From positions 407,735-471,734 of the forward strand of contig NZ_JAMXMV010000005.1 in NCBI RefSeq assembly GCF_024055715.1: a stretch of 64,000 nucleotides of DNA, written 5' to 3'. The translations under genes were made by a program, and so were the position numbers. Origin of the DNA: Actinoallomurus soli (lineage in GTDB: Bacteria; Actinomycetota; Actinomycetes; Streptosporangiales; Streptosporangiaceae). Under the pieces are notes generated by a model. It saw nothing but the letters and a program-made list of their open reading frames with translations, was not told the DNA's origin and ran no database searches. Position 1 is the first letter of the stretch. Each line of letters begins with the position of its first letter. Below, piece by piece: positions 45,834 to 53,887 of this stretch.

Positions 45834-46668
45834 TGCCGGCACTCCTCTCACGGGTGATCTGGACCTCTTCGCGCAGCGACTCCCACACCTCGCGGTAGAT
45901 CTCGAGGAACTCGGGCGTGAGCCGGATCTCCTCGGCGTCGCGCGGCCGCTTCAGCGGCACGTCGAAGGACGCCTTGACGGTGGCGGGGCCGGCGGTCATC
46001 ACCACCACCCGGTCGCCGAGCACGACGGCCTCTTCCAGGTCGTGCGTGACGAAGACGACGGCCGCGCCGCCGCCCTTCCCGAGAGGGTCGTCGCCGGCCC
46101 ACAGGCGGAGCAGCTCGTCCTGCATGAGTCCGCGGGTCTGCACGTCCAGGGCGGAGAACGGCTCGTCCATCAGCAGGATGGACGGCTCGTTGACCAGCGT
46201 CTGGGCGAGGGCGACGCGCTTGCGCATGCCGCCCGAGAGCTGGTGCGGGTAGTAGGACTCGAAACCGCCCAGGCCCACCCGGCCGACCCAGTCGCGCGCC
46301 CGCTCCCGGGCCTCCCGCTTGGCGACGCCGCGGTACCGGGGACCGGCGGCGACGTTGTCGAGGACCGTGCGCCAGGGCAGTACGGCGTCGTTCTGGAACA
46401 TGTACCCGACCCCGGCGGGGATGCCGTCGACCGGCCGCCCGTGCACGAGGACCTCACCGGCCGAGGGAGGCTCGAGGCCCGAGACGAGGGACAGGGTCGT
46501 CGACTTCCCGCATCCGGTCGGGCCGACCACGGCGACGAACTCACCGGCGCGCACGGCCAGGTCGAGGTTCCGGACGGCGGTGTGCACTCCACCCGACGAG
46601 GAGCGGAAACGCTTGGTCGCGTCGCGGAGCTCGATCGCGGGGCCGTCAGGCTCTGCTTGCGTTGGCAT
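45823..46668 (-). CDS. ABC ATPase (SsuB/TauB-like)
   Basis: A 281-aa nucleotide-binding subunit. Walker A is GPTGCGKST, the Q-loop is YMFQNDAVLPW, the signature reads LSGGMRKR, Walker B is ILLMDEPFSALD and the switch His is in VFVTHDLEEAV. MFQNDAVLPWRTVLDNV is typical of the nitrate/sulfonate/taurine group. First gene of the operon; its upstream region is shared with the divergent CitA-like kinase. Confidence 0.9.
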   Translation of the reverse strand: MPTQAEPDGPAIELRDATKRFRSSSGGVHTAVRNLDLAVRAGEFVAVVGPTGCGKSTTLSLVSGLEPPSAGEVLVHGRPVDGIPAGVGYMFQNDAVLPWRTVLDNVAAGPRYRGVAKREARERARDWVGRVGLGGFESYYPHQLSGGMRKRVALAQTLVNEPSILLMDEPFSALDVQTRGLMQDELLRLWAGDDPLGKGGGAAVVFVTHDLEEAVVLGDRVVVMTAGPATVKASFDVPLKRPRDAEEIRLTPEFLEIYREVWESLREEVQITRERSAGNAA

Positions 46669-46697
46669 GCCCGGAGGTTACGAGTGCGTTTCCCCAC

Positions 46698-46764
46698 GGT
46701 TAAGCCTTGCTCGCGATGTAATCGCAAGCCGTGTTTCCGGTGGTTAACGACCTTAGCGACCTTT
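46698..46764. promoter_or_regulatory. Candidate response-regulator sites (44-bp-spaced direct repeats)
   Basis: GGTTAAG-CCTTGC (from 46698) and GGTTAACGACCTTAGC (from 46742) are similar direct repeats 44 bp apart, about four helical turns. They lie in the shared upstream region of the ABC operon and the two-component genes. Between them lies GCGAT-GTA-ATCGC (46713-46725). Confidence 0.4.
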
Positions 46765-46811
46765 ATCGCATTGTGCTCACCTGATTCGGCGGCGGCAGGG
46801 CTGCCTGGGGC

Positions 46812-46817
46812 TAGGGT
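46812..46817 (+). promoter_or_regulatory. -10 element of sensor-kinase gene
   Basis: TAGGGT ends 8 nt before the ATG at 46826 and 5 nt before an in-frame TTG. Confidence 0.45.
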
Positions 46818-46825
46818 GCACGTTG

Positions 46826-48418
46826 ATGTCCCCCCGTATCCGGATCCGGTTCGCGCACCAGGTGCTGATCCTGCAGATCAGCGTCGTGGTGCTCGTTGCC
46901 CTGACCGGGTACGCCCTGGCCGCCTGGATGCAGCGCGACGAACTGCGCAACCAGTACGCCTGGCGGGCCCTCACCGTGGCCCGCTCGGTCGCCGCCGACC
47001 CCGTCATCGGCGACACCGCGGCGACCGGCGCCGACCCGGACGGCGTCGTGGAGAGCCGGGCCGAGCGGGTCCGGCTGGCCACCGGCGCGCTGTTCGTCGT
47101 CGTCACCGACCGGAACGGCATCCGCCTCTCCCACCCGAACCGCGCGCTCATCGGCAAGCGGGTCAGCACCGACCCCTCGGCCCCGCTGTCCGGCCGGGAG
47201 GTGAAGGTGATCGAGCGCGGCACCCTCGGCCTGTCCGCGCGCGGGAAGGTCCCGCTGCACGACCACCGCGGGGCGCTCGTCGGCGAGGTCAGCGTGGGCT
47301 TCGACGCCGGGGAGATCGACCGGCGGGTGCACCGCACGATGGCCGTCGCGGCCCTGTTCGCCGCGGCCGCCGTCGCGCTGGGCGTGCTCGCGTCGTTCGC
47401 GATCGGGCGCCGGCTCAAACGCCAGACCCTCGGCCTGGAACCGTACGAACTGGCCGAGCTGGTCCAGGAACGCGCCGCGGTCCTGCACGGCATCAACGAG
47501 GGCGTGCTCGCGGTGGACGCCGCCAACCGGGTCACCGCCTGCAACGCCGAGGCGGCGCGGCTGCTGGGCGTCACCCCGGACCGCGGCGAGCCGGTCGCCG
47601 GGCTGCCCGTACGCGGCCGGCTGAGGTCGGTGCTCGACGGCGAGGAGGAGGCGCACAACCTGTTCGTCGTCGCCGGCGAGCGTGTCCTGGTCGTCAACCG
47701 GCGGGAGGTCCGGCACGACGGGCGCCTGCTCGGCACCGTGATCACCCTGCGGGACCGTACGGACGTCGAGTCCCTGGCCCGGGAGCTCGACGCCGTCCGC
47801 GCGCTGTTCGACGCGCTGCGCGCGCAACGGCACGAGTACGCCAACCGGATGCACACGCTCTCCGGGCTCCTCCGGCTCGGGCACTACGAGGAGGCGGCCG
47901 GCTACATCCAGACGGTCGCCGGGGTCCCGGCCGCCCGGGAGGCGCCGCCGGACGACGTCCCCGACCCGTACCTGCGGGCGTTCCTCGCCGCCAAGGCCGC
48001 CGTTGCGACGGAGCGGGGCGTCGCCCTGGAGATCGCCGGGACGAGCTGGGTGCCCGGCCGGGTCGTCGACCCCCTTGACGTGACCACGGTGCTCGGCAAC
48101 CTCGTCGAGAACGCCATCGAGGCGGCGCGGCTCGGCACGTGCCGTCCGGCCCGGGTGGAGGTCGAGCTGCTCGGCGATGGCGCCGACCTCCACGTCACCG
48201 TCGCGGACTCGGGTGAGGGCGTGCCGGCGGACCTCCGGGAGGCCGTCTTCCGCGACGGGGTGTCCACCCGCCGGGCCGAGGACGGCCGGCCCCGCGGTCT
48301 CGGCCTCGCCCTCGCCCGGCAGGCGGCCCGCGCGCGCGGGGGCGACGTCACCATCGCCGAGCCCGATCCCGACGGCGGCGCCGTGTTCGTGGCGCGCCTC
48401 CCGGAGGTGTTGCAGTGA
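46826..48418 (+). CDS. CitA/DcuS-type sensor histidine kinase
   Basis: A 530-aa membrane kinase. Transmembrane helices at about 12-34 and 171-195 flank an extracytoplasmic Cache-like sensor (FVVVTDRNGIRLSHPNRALIGKRVSTDP is the CitA/DcuS signature). A cytoplasmic PAS domain lies at 215-310, the phospho-acceptor is His336 in RAQRHEYANRMHTLSGLL, and an HATPase follows (NLVENAIEAA, DSGEGV, RGLGLALAR). Such kinases detect di- or tricarboxylates. TAGGGT (46812-46817) lies 8 nt before the ATG, with an in-frame TTG just upstream; probably leaderless. Confidence 0.92.
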   Translation: MSPRIRIRFAHQVLILQISVVVLVALTGYALAAWMQRDELRNQYAWRALTVARSVAADPVIGDTAATGADPDGVVESRAERVRLATGALFVVVTDRNGIRLSHPNRALIGKRVSTDPSAPLSGREVKVIERGTLGLSARGKVPLHDHRGALVGEVSVGFDAGEIDRRVHRTMAVAALFAAAAVALGVLASFAIGRRLKRQTLGLEPYELAELVQERAAVLHGINEGVLAVDAANRVTACNAEAARLLGVTPDRGEPVAGLPVRGRLRSVLDGEEEAHNLFVVAGERVLVVNRREVRHDGRLLGTVITLRDRTDVESLARELDAVRALFDALRAQRHEYANRMHTLSGLLRLGHYEEAAGYIQTVAGVPAAREAPPDDVPDPYLRAFLAAKAAVATERGVALEIAGTSWVPGRVVDPLDVTTVLGNLVENAIEAARLGTCRPARVEVELLGDGADLHVTVADSGEGVPADLREAVFRDGVSTRRAEDGRPRGLGLALARQAARARGGDVTIAEPDPDGGAVFVARLPEVLQ

Positions 48419-49074
48419 TCGATGTGCTGGTCGTCGACGACGACTTCCGCGTGGCGCAGGTCCACGCCGGGTTCGTCGAGCTGGTCCCCGGCTTCCGCGT
48501 GGCCGGACGGGCGCACACCGCCGCGGACGCCAGGGCGGGCGCGGCCCGGGTCGACCTCGTGCTCCTCGACGTCTACCTGCCGGACGAGTCCGGGCTGTCC
48601 CTGCTGCCGGACCTCGAGGCCGACGTCATCATGGCCACCGCGGCGACCGACGCGGAGTCCGTCCGCACGGCGTTCTCCCGCGGCGCGCTGCACTACCTCA
48701 TCAAGCCGTTCACCGCAGAGGAACTGGGGCAGCGGCTGCGGGCGTACGCCCGCTACCGGGAAAACCTCGCGGCGGCCGGTGAACTCGGCCAGGCCGACGT
48801 CGACCGCGCCGTTCGCGCCCTGCACACGGTGCCGCGTGCCGCGTGGCGTGCGGCCAAGGGCCAGTCGTCGGTCACCGCACGGCTCGTGGCCGAGGCGCTG
48901 CAGCGCGCCGGCGCGCCGCGGTCGGCCGCCGAGATCTCCGAGGAGGTGGGCATCTCCCGGGCCACCGCGCAGCGGTACCTGGCGTCGCTCGCCCAGTCCG
49001 GACGGGTCCAGGTGACCTTGCGGTACGGCAGCACCGGCCGCCCCGAGCACCAGTACACCTGGCCGGCCCGCTGA
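48415..49074 (+). CDS. CitB/DcuR-type response regulator
   Basis: A 219-aa regulator. The receiver domain has acidic VVDDD, phospho-acceptor Asp52 (LLDVYLPDESG), Thr/Ala in IMATAATD and Lys in LIKPF. The C-terminal HTH (RSAAEISEEVGISRATAQRYLASLAQSGRVQVTLRYGSTGRPEHQYTW) is of the CitB/DpiA kind. The GTG overlaps the kinase stop (GTGA), so the pair is coupled. The most likely target is the divergent ABC importer operon at 43842-46668. Confidence 0.92.
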   Translation: MIDVLVVDDDFRVAQVHAGFVELVPGFRVAGRAHTAADARAGAARVDLVLLDVYLPDESGLSLLPDLEADVIMATAATDAESVRTAFSRGALHYLIKPFTAEELGQRLRAYARYRENLAAAGELGQADVDRAVRALHTVPRAAWRAAKGQSSVTARLVAEALQRAGAPRSAAEISEEVGISRATAQRYLASLAQSGRVQVTLRYGSTGRPEHQYTWPAR

Positions 49075-49346
49075 CCCCGGCACGGCCGAGGACGCTCCGG
49101 CGGCTCCCGAGCCGGTCGCTTCGGCGCCGGCCACGGGATCGGGCGTGACGCGCCGAGGGGATATATGACGCCGGAAGGCCGCCCTCGACCGGAAAAAGGG
49201 GCGCTTTCCGAAATGCCCTTCATCCTGCCGGAAGTGCGTGCGGGATTGCTCGATCATTAACCCGGCATATGTCCCGGTGGACGGTGAGACGGGTATCGCT
49301 ATCTCGTCCGCTGCATTGACGCACGAAAAGCCAGATACTCGACAGG

Positions 49347-50171
49347 ATGAAGGTGTCGAAATTGACATACTGCAGAAAAGAACGGCCGGCTGAAGCCACG
49401 ATCAGACTGCGCCCGCTGGCTCTGGCCGCCGTCATGACGTTCAGCGGTCTGGCGATCGCCGCGGCCTCGGCCGCGCCGGCGGGGGCGGCGCAGGCGGCAC
49501 CCGCGGAGCTCACCGGCGTCGGTTCTTACTGCGAGGGCGTGCCGTCCGCGTACTCGAGCGACTGCACGGACAGCCTCCAGCGGTTCCTTCCTCCCGGCAC
49601 CGACGGTCCCGACGAGGACAGCAGGCCCAGCCCGGATGACATCGACGTGTCGAACAACCCGCACGTCATTCACAGCGAAACCGGGGGCTTCGCCAAGGGC
49701 CCGCGCCGGCATCACCGCCTGAGGAGAGGGGCGGGCATGAGAGGCCTGCCGGGGCGGCAGGCCCACCAGCGTCCGCACGGAGCCGAACAGGCACAACCCG
49801 CCGACCGGCCGCAGCGCGCCGAACCGCCGCAGCGCGCCGACGCGGCGCAGCCCCAGGACTCTCGGCGGGTCGGCGCGGCGTCCGTTCGGCCGCAGGCGGC
49901 GCCCGCTCAGGATCCGCAGGCGGCGCCCGCTCAGGATCCGCAGCAGACCACCAACGCCGCGCCCGTCGAGGACCGGCAGCAGCCCAATGGCGTGATGTCG
50001 GTTCAGGACCCGGGGCAGGCCAATGGCGCGGCGCCCGCTCAGGAGCCGCAGCGGGGCGGCGCGCAGAACGCCAAGCCTCCGGTGATCCGCGTCCAGGTTC
50101 GCCGGGTGGGCGGCGGGCACGCGCACCACGGGCACCACATGCACCATCATTTCTCGCCGCGGTACGCCTGA
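49347..50171 (+). CDS. Secreted Gln/Pro/Ala-repeat protein with His-rich tail
   Basis: A 274-aa exported protein. The signal peptide is long, with a charged N-region (MKVSKLTYCRKERPAEATIRLR) and a hydrophobic core ending in AGAAQAAPA. A short region with two Cys (GVGSYCEGV and SSDCTDS) may form a disulfide. Low-complexity repeats follow (RPQAAPAQDPQAAPAQDPQ), and the C-terminus HAHHGHHMHHHF could bind metal ions. No family is recognised. GATACT (49334-49339) lies 7 nt before the ATG; no clear Shine-Dalgarno sequence is seen. Confidence 0.65.
   Translation: MKVSKLTYCRKERPAEATIRLRPLALAAVMTFSGLAIAAASAAPAGAAQAAPAELTGVGSYCEGVPSAYSSDCTDSLQRFLPPGTDGPDEDSRPSPDDIDVSNNPHVIHSETGGFAKGPRRHHRLRRGAGMRGLPGRQAHQRPHGAEQAQPADRPQRAEPPQRADAAQPQDSRRVGAASVRPQAAPAQDPQAAPAQDPQQTTNAAPVEDRQQPNGVMSVQDPGQANGAAPAQEPQRGGAQNAKPPVIRVQVRRVGGGHAHHGHHMHHHFSPRYA
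49890..49937 (+). repeat. 24-bp tandem repeat inside coding sequence
   Basis: Two exact copies of a 24-bp unit beginning CCGCAGGCGGCGCCCGCTCA encode PQAAPAQD twice. A perfect in-frame duplication like this indicates recent slippage. Confidence 0.9.
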
Positions 50172-50288
50172 CCGACGACCGATCCTGCGACGACCTCCTC
50201 ACCGGCGGGTGCCGACGTACGGCGCGGCACCCGCCGCCGCGTCCCGTGACGCGGTCTCGCGAGGTCGCGCCGTGCCGCCGCACCCGGA

Positions 50289-50387
50289 GACGTCGCCCGC
50301 CGTGACGGCGTGCCTCGTGACGTCGCCCGCCGTGACGCCGTGCCGTAGTGACGCCGCACGTCGTGACGCCGTGCCGTAGTGACGCCG
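50289..50387. repeat. Degenerate tandem repeats of CGTGACG type
   Basis: A 26-bp unit (CGTGACGCCGTGCCGTAGTG + ACGCCG) occurs at 50331-50356 and 50362-50387. A 19-bp unit, GACGTCGCCCGCCGTGACG, occurs at 50289-50307 and 50319-50337. They fill the gap between the His-rich protein gene and the convergent dehydrogenase gene. Confidence 0.8.
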
Positions 50388-50405
50388 TGACCGCTCGGCG
50401 GCAGG

Positions 50406-51692
50406 TCAGAGCCGCTCGACGTTGTCCGACACCGGCAGCACGCCGCGGGTGTCCAGCAGGAGACGGGCGCGGGCGCCGAGCAGGTTCAGGTCGAACGCGC
50501 GATGCGGCTGCAGGAGGATCGCCAGGTCGGCCATTCGCAGCGCCGTGACGAGGTCCTCGGTACGAGCGACGTCGACGCCCTCGACCGTCCAGTCGTCCAC
50601 CAGCGGATCGACGTAGGCGACCGTCGCGCCGGACGCGTGCAGGCGCCGGGCGAGCGGACGGGCCGGCGACTCCCGGTCGTCCCCGACGTCGGGCTTGTAG
50701 GTGACGCCGAGCAGCACGATCGTCGCGCCGTTGACGCAGCGCCCGTAGCGGTGCAGCAGCCGGGCGGCGCGCTCGGCGACGTACGCGGGCATCCGATCGT
50801 TGATCTGTTGCGCGAGCTCGGCGAACTGGAACTGATAGCCGAGCCGCCGTACCCGGTGCGACAGGTAGCTCGGGTCGATCGGGATGCAGTGCCCGCCGAC
50901 GCCGGGGCCCGGCCGGAACGCCTCGTAGCCGAACGGCTTGGTGGCCGCCGCGGAGATGGCCTCCCAGACGTCGATGCCGAGCTCGTCGCAGAACATCGCG
51001 ATCTCGTTGACCAGACCGATGTTGACCTGCCGGTAGGTGTTCTCCAGCAGCTTGGTCATCTCGGCCTCGCGCGTGCCGCGTACGGGCACGACCCGCTCGA
51101 CGAACTTGCCGTAGAACGACACCGCCCGGTCCAGGCAGGCGGCCGTGAGCCCGCCGACCACCTTGGGGGTGTTGCGCAGGCCGAAGACCGGATTGCCCGG
51201 GTCGATGCGCTCCGGCGAGTAGGCCAGGTGGAAGTCGATGCCCGCGCTGAGCCCGCTCTTCTCCAGCAGTGGCCGTACGACCTCCTCCGTCGTCCCCGGC
51301 CAGGTGGTCGATTCCAGGACGACCAGGGTGCCGGGCCGCAACCGTCCGGCGATCATCTCCGCCGCGCCTTTGACGGCGCGGAGGTCGGGCAGCCGGTCCC
51401 GGTCGAGGGGGGTGGGGACACAGATGATCACCGTGTCGGCCCCTGCCAGCACGCGCGGGTCGGTGGTCGCGTGGAAGCCGTGGGCGATCAGGCTCGCGAC
51501 CTCCCGGTCGGAGAGGTCGTCGATGTGGGAGACGCCCGCGTTCAGGCCGTCGACGCGACGCTGGTCGACGTCGAGACCGACGACGCGCATCCCGCCGCGC
51601 GCCACCTCACGGACGAGCGGCATCCCGACGTAGCCGAGCCCGATCACGGCGAGGTCCCATTCGACCGCTCGGTCGTCTCGTGGCTGGTCCAT
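50406..51692 (-). CDS. Nucleotide-sugar (UDP-sugar) 6-dehydrogenase
   Basis: A 428-aa enzyme of the UDP-glucose/UDP-N-acetyl-hexosamine dehydrogenase family. It has an N-terminal Rossmann NAD site (AVIGLGYVGMPLV), the central TKLLENTYRQVNIGLVNEIA helix, catalytic Cys in GPGVGGHCIPIDP and the C-terminal GVTYKPDVGDDRESPA. It oxidises the C6 of a UDP-sugar to a uronic acid. GHCIPIDPSYL and the overall pattern favour an N-acetyl-hexosamine substrate (WbpA/WecC-like) over UDP-Glc. It opens the exopolysaccharide region. Confidence 0.88.
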   Translation of the reverse strand: MDQPRDDRAVEWDLAVIGLGYVGMPLVREVARGGMRVVGLDVDQRRVDGLNAGVSHIDDLSDREVASLIAHGFHATTDPRVLAGADTVIICVPTPLDRDRLPDLRAVKGAAEMIAGRLRPGTLVVLESTTWPGTTEEVVRPLLEKSGLSAGIDFHLAYSPERIDPGNPVFGLRNTPKVVGGLTAACLDRAVSFYGKFVERVVPVRGTREAEMTKLLENTYRQVNIGLVNEIAMFCDELGIDVWEAISAAATKPFGYEAFRPGPGVGGHCIPIDPSYLSHRVRRLGYQFQFAELAQQINDRMPAYVAERAARLLHRYGRCVNGATIVLLGVTYKPDVGDDRESPARPLARRLHASGATVAYVDPLVDDWTVEGVDVARTEDLVTALRMADLAILLQPHRAFDLNLLGARARLLLDTRGVLPVSDNVERL

Positions 51693-51834
51693 CCCACCTC
51701 ACCGCGGTCGTCACCTTGGGTCAACGCTCGAATGCTAAGCGCGACGAGTCGCCGGGTCGGTGATCGACACGCTCACCGCCCGTCGCCTGCCCTGAGCCCG
51801 TGGTCCGGCCGTGCGCCCGTGGTCCGGGCGGGAG

Positions 51835-51840
51835 CATGAT
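51835..51840 (+). promoter_or_regulatory. -10 element of leaderless rnz
   Basis: CATGAT ends 6 nt before the ATG at 51847. Confidence 0.45.
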
Positions 51841-51846
51841 GGGACC

Positions 51847-52815
51847 ATGTCGACCCGCGATCTCGTCGTTCTCGGCACGGCCAGCGCAGTGCCGACCCGG
51901 GCCCGGAACCACAACGGCTACCTGCTGCGGTGGGACGGGCACGGCATCCTCTTCGACCCGGGGGAGGGCACCCAGCGGCAGATGCTGCACGCCGGCGTGA
52001 GCGCGAACGACATCACCTGCCTCTGCCTCAGCCACTTCCACGGCGACCACTGCCTCGGCGTGCCCGGCGTGGTCCAGCGCATCGCACGGGACGGCGTCGC
52101 GCACCGCGTCCGCGCGGTCTTCCCCGCGAGCGGCGGCGAGTACTGGCGGCGGCTCCGGCACGCGGCGGTCTTCGCCGACACCGGCGTCATCGACGAGGAG
52201 CCCATCGCCGGCGACGAGGTCCGGATCGAGCTTCCCGGGGCGCCGTTCACGCTCACCGCGCGCCGCCTGTCGCACAAGGTCGAGTCGTACGGCTACCGGC
52301 TGGAGGAGCCGGACGGCTTCACCCTGCTGCCCGAGCGGCTGGCGGCCCACGGCCTGGCCGGGCCGCTCGTCGGCGCCCTGCAGCGCGAGGGGGCGGTGGT
52401 CACGCCGAGCGGGCGTACGGTCACCCTCGACGAGTGCGCCGTCCCGCGGCCCGGGCAGAAGGCGGCGTTCGTCATGGACACCCGCCTCTGCGACGCGATC
52501 GCACCGCTCGCCGCGGGCGCCGACCTCCTCGTCATCGAGTCGACGTTCCTCGACGCGGACGCCCGCCTGGCGGACGAGTACGGGCACCTGACCGCGGCCC
52601 AGGCGGGCAAGGTCGCCGCGGAGGCGGGCGTCCGCCGCCTCGTCCTGACGCACTTCTCCGAGCGGTACGCCGCCGCGGACCAGCCGAAATTCGGCGAGGA
52701 GGCGGCCGCCGCCTTCGACGGCGACATCGTCCTCGCGCGCGACCTCGACCGGGTCCCGCTGCCGCCCCGCCGCCGGCTCGCGCCCGTGTCGGCCCCGGCG
52801 GCGGATCCCGCCTGA
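51847..52815 (+). CDS. rnz: Ribonuclease Z (tRNase Z)
   Basis: A 322-aa metallo-beta-lactamase-fold nuclease that trims the 3' trailer of pre-tRNAs. [38 protein letters not shown] is the tRNase Z start, SHFHGDH the zinc motif, and later metal ligands are in FVMDTR and [14 protein letters not shown] (51835-51840) lies 6 nt before the ATG and there is no Shine-Dalgarno sequence, so the start is probably leaderless. Housekeeping in role and unrelated to the surrounding sugar genes. Confidence 0.9.
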   Translation: MSTRDLVVLGTASAVPTRARNHNGYLLRWDGHGILFDPGEGTQRQMLHAGVSANDITCLCLSHFHGDHCLGVPGVVQRIARDGVAHRVRAVFPASGGEYWRRLRHAAVFADTGVIDEEPIAGDEVRIELPGAPFTLTARRLSHKVESYGYRLEEPDGFTLLPERLAAHGLAGPLVGALQREGAVVTPSGRTVTLDECAVPRPGQKAAFVMDTRLCDAIAPLAAGADLLVIESTFLDADARLADEYGHLTAAQAGKVAAEAGVRRLVLTHFSERYAAADQPKFGEEAAAAFDGDIVLARDLDRVPLPPRRRLAPVSAPAADPA

Positions 52816-52930
52816 TCGTCGCGAGGACCGGCCCCCGCGCGGAACGTCGAGAAAAGCCCTCTCCGCCGGAACGCCGCGCCGCGTCCGCGCTGCGCGTACG
52901 GCCCCGGTGCGTCGGTGTGCGGCCGGCGCG

Positions 52931-53887
52931 TCAGTGAGCGGCCGGGTCCCGCGCGTACGCCGGACGGCCACGGAACCACGCGACCGTCCGTTCGAGCCCG
53001 GTGTCCAGCGGCACCGCCTCGACGCCGGGAAAGAGGCGGCGCAGCCGGCGGTCGGCGGCCTGGGAGTCGCGGACGTCGCCGGGGCGCGGCGGAGCGTGCA
53101 CCAGGTCCACCGGCCGGTCCAGCACGGCGGACAGCCGCCGCGTGAGTTCGAGGATCGACACCCGCGTGCCGAACGCCAGGTTGACCGGCCGCACGCTGGT
53201 CACTCCGCGCAGGACCGCGTCGGCGAGCACCGCCACGACGGTGCCGACGTACGTGAAGTCGCGGGTCTGCAGGCCGTCGCCGTGCACGGTCAGCGGTTCG
53301 CCGCGTAATGCCGCGTCGATGAAGGTGGGCACCACCGCCGCGTACGCGTGGTCCGCCGGTTGCAGGGGCCCGTACACGTTGAAGAAACGGAGTGCCAGGA
53401 CCGGGAGGCCGAAGCTGGCGCCGTACGCCAGGACGTACGCCTCGGCGGCGAGCTTGCTGGCCCCGTAGGGGCTGAGCGGCCGCGTGGGCAGGTCCTCGTG
53501 CTTGGGCAGGTCCGGTACACCGCCGTACACCGAGGAGGACGAGGCGGCGACCACGTGCAGGGAGCGCCGGCGGCACGCCTCGAGGACGAGGAGCGTGCCG
53601 GTGGCGTTGGCGGCGTGGCTCGCCACCGGGGCCGCCAGCGAGCGCGGGATCGACGGGCGCGCGGCGAGGTGTACGACCGCGTCCGCGCCGGCCAGGACCT
53701 CCGACATGAGCCCCTGATCCAGGATGCTGCCCTGGACGAGCTCCGCCCCGGAACCGCCGAGGTTCTCGGCACGGCCGGTGCTGAGATCGTCCAGGGCGAC
53801 CACCTCGTCGATACCTGGTCGCGCCGTGAGCTCCCGGCACAGGTTCGAGCCGATGAAGCCGGCGCCGCCCGTGACGACGACCCTCAC
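52931..53887 (-). CDS. NAD-dependent nucleotide-sugar epimerase/dehydratase
   Basis: A 318-aa extended SDR. The NAD motif is GGAGFIGSNL, the catalytic triad is Ser in SSSVYGG and Tyr/Lys in SPYGASK, and RFFNVYGP and DGLQTRDFTYV are as in UDP-glucose/UDP-GlcNAc 4-epimerases. It would invert or otherwise modify a UDP-hexose used by the neighbouring glycosyltransferases. GTG overlaps the upstream GT4 stop by 4 nt, so the two are co-translated. Confidence 0.88.
   Translation of the reverse strand: MRVVVTGGAGFIGSNLCRELTARPGIDEVVALDDLSTGRAENLGGSGAELVQGSILDQGLMSEVLAGADAVVHLAARPSIPRSLAAPVASHAANATGTLLVLEACRRRSLHVVAASSSSVYGGVPDLPKHEDLPTRPLSPYGASKLAAEAYVLAYGASFGLPVLALRFFNVYGPLQPADHAYAAVVPTFIDAALRGEPLTVHGDGLQTRDFTYVGTVVAVLADAVLRGVTSVRPVNLAFGTRVSILELTRRLSAVLDRPVDLVHAPPRPGDVRDSQAADRRLRRLFPGVEAVPLDTGLERTVAWFRGRPAYARDPAAH

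Noticed and set aside
46669..46822. TPP or other riboswitch before the NMT1-like importer
   Set aside because: No thi-box-like conserved core could be found on the minus strand; only short DNA repeats fitting protein binding are seen.
45760..48078. A 772-codon plus-strand open frame
   Set aside because: It is antisense to the ABC ATPase and out of frame with the sensor kinase, and it has no recognisable motif.
49890..50387. CRISPR array
   Set aside because: The repeats are directly adjacent or irregular, partly coding, without uniform unique spacers, and there are no cas genes.
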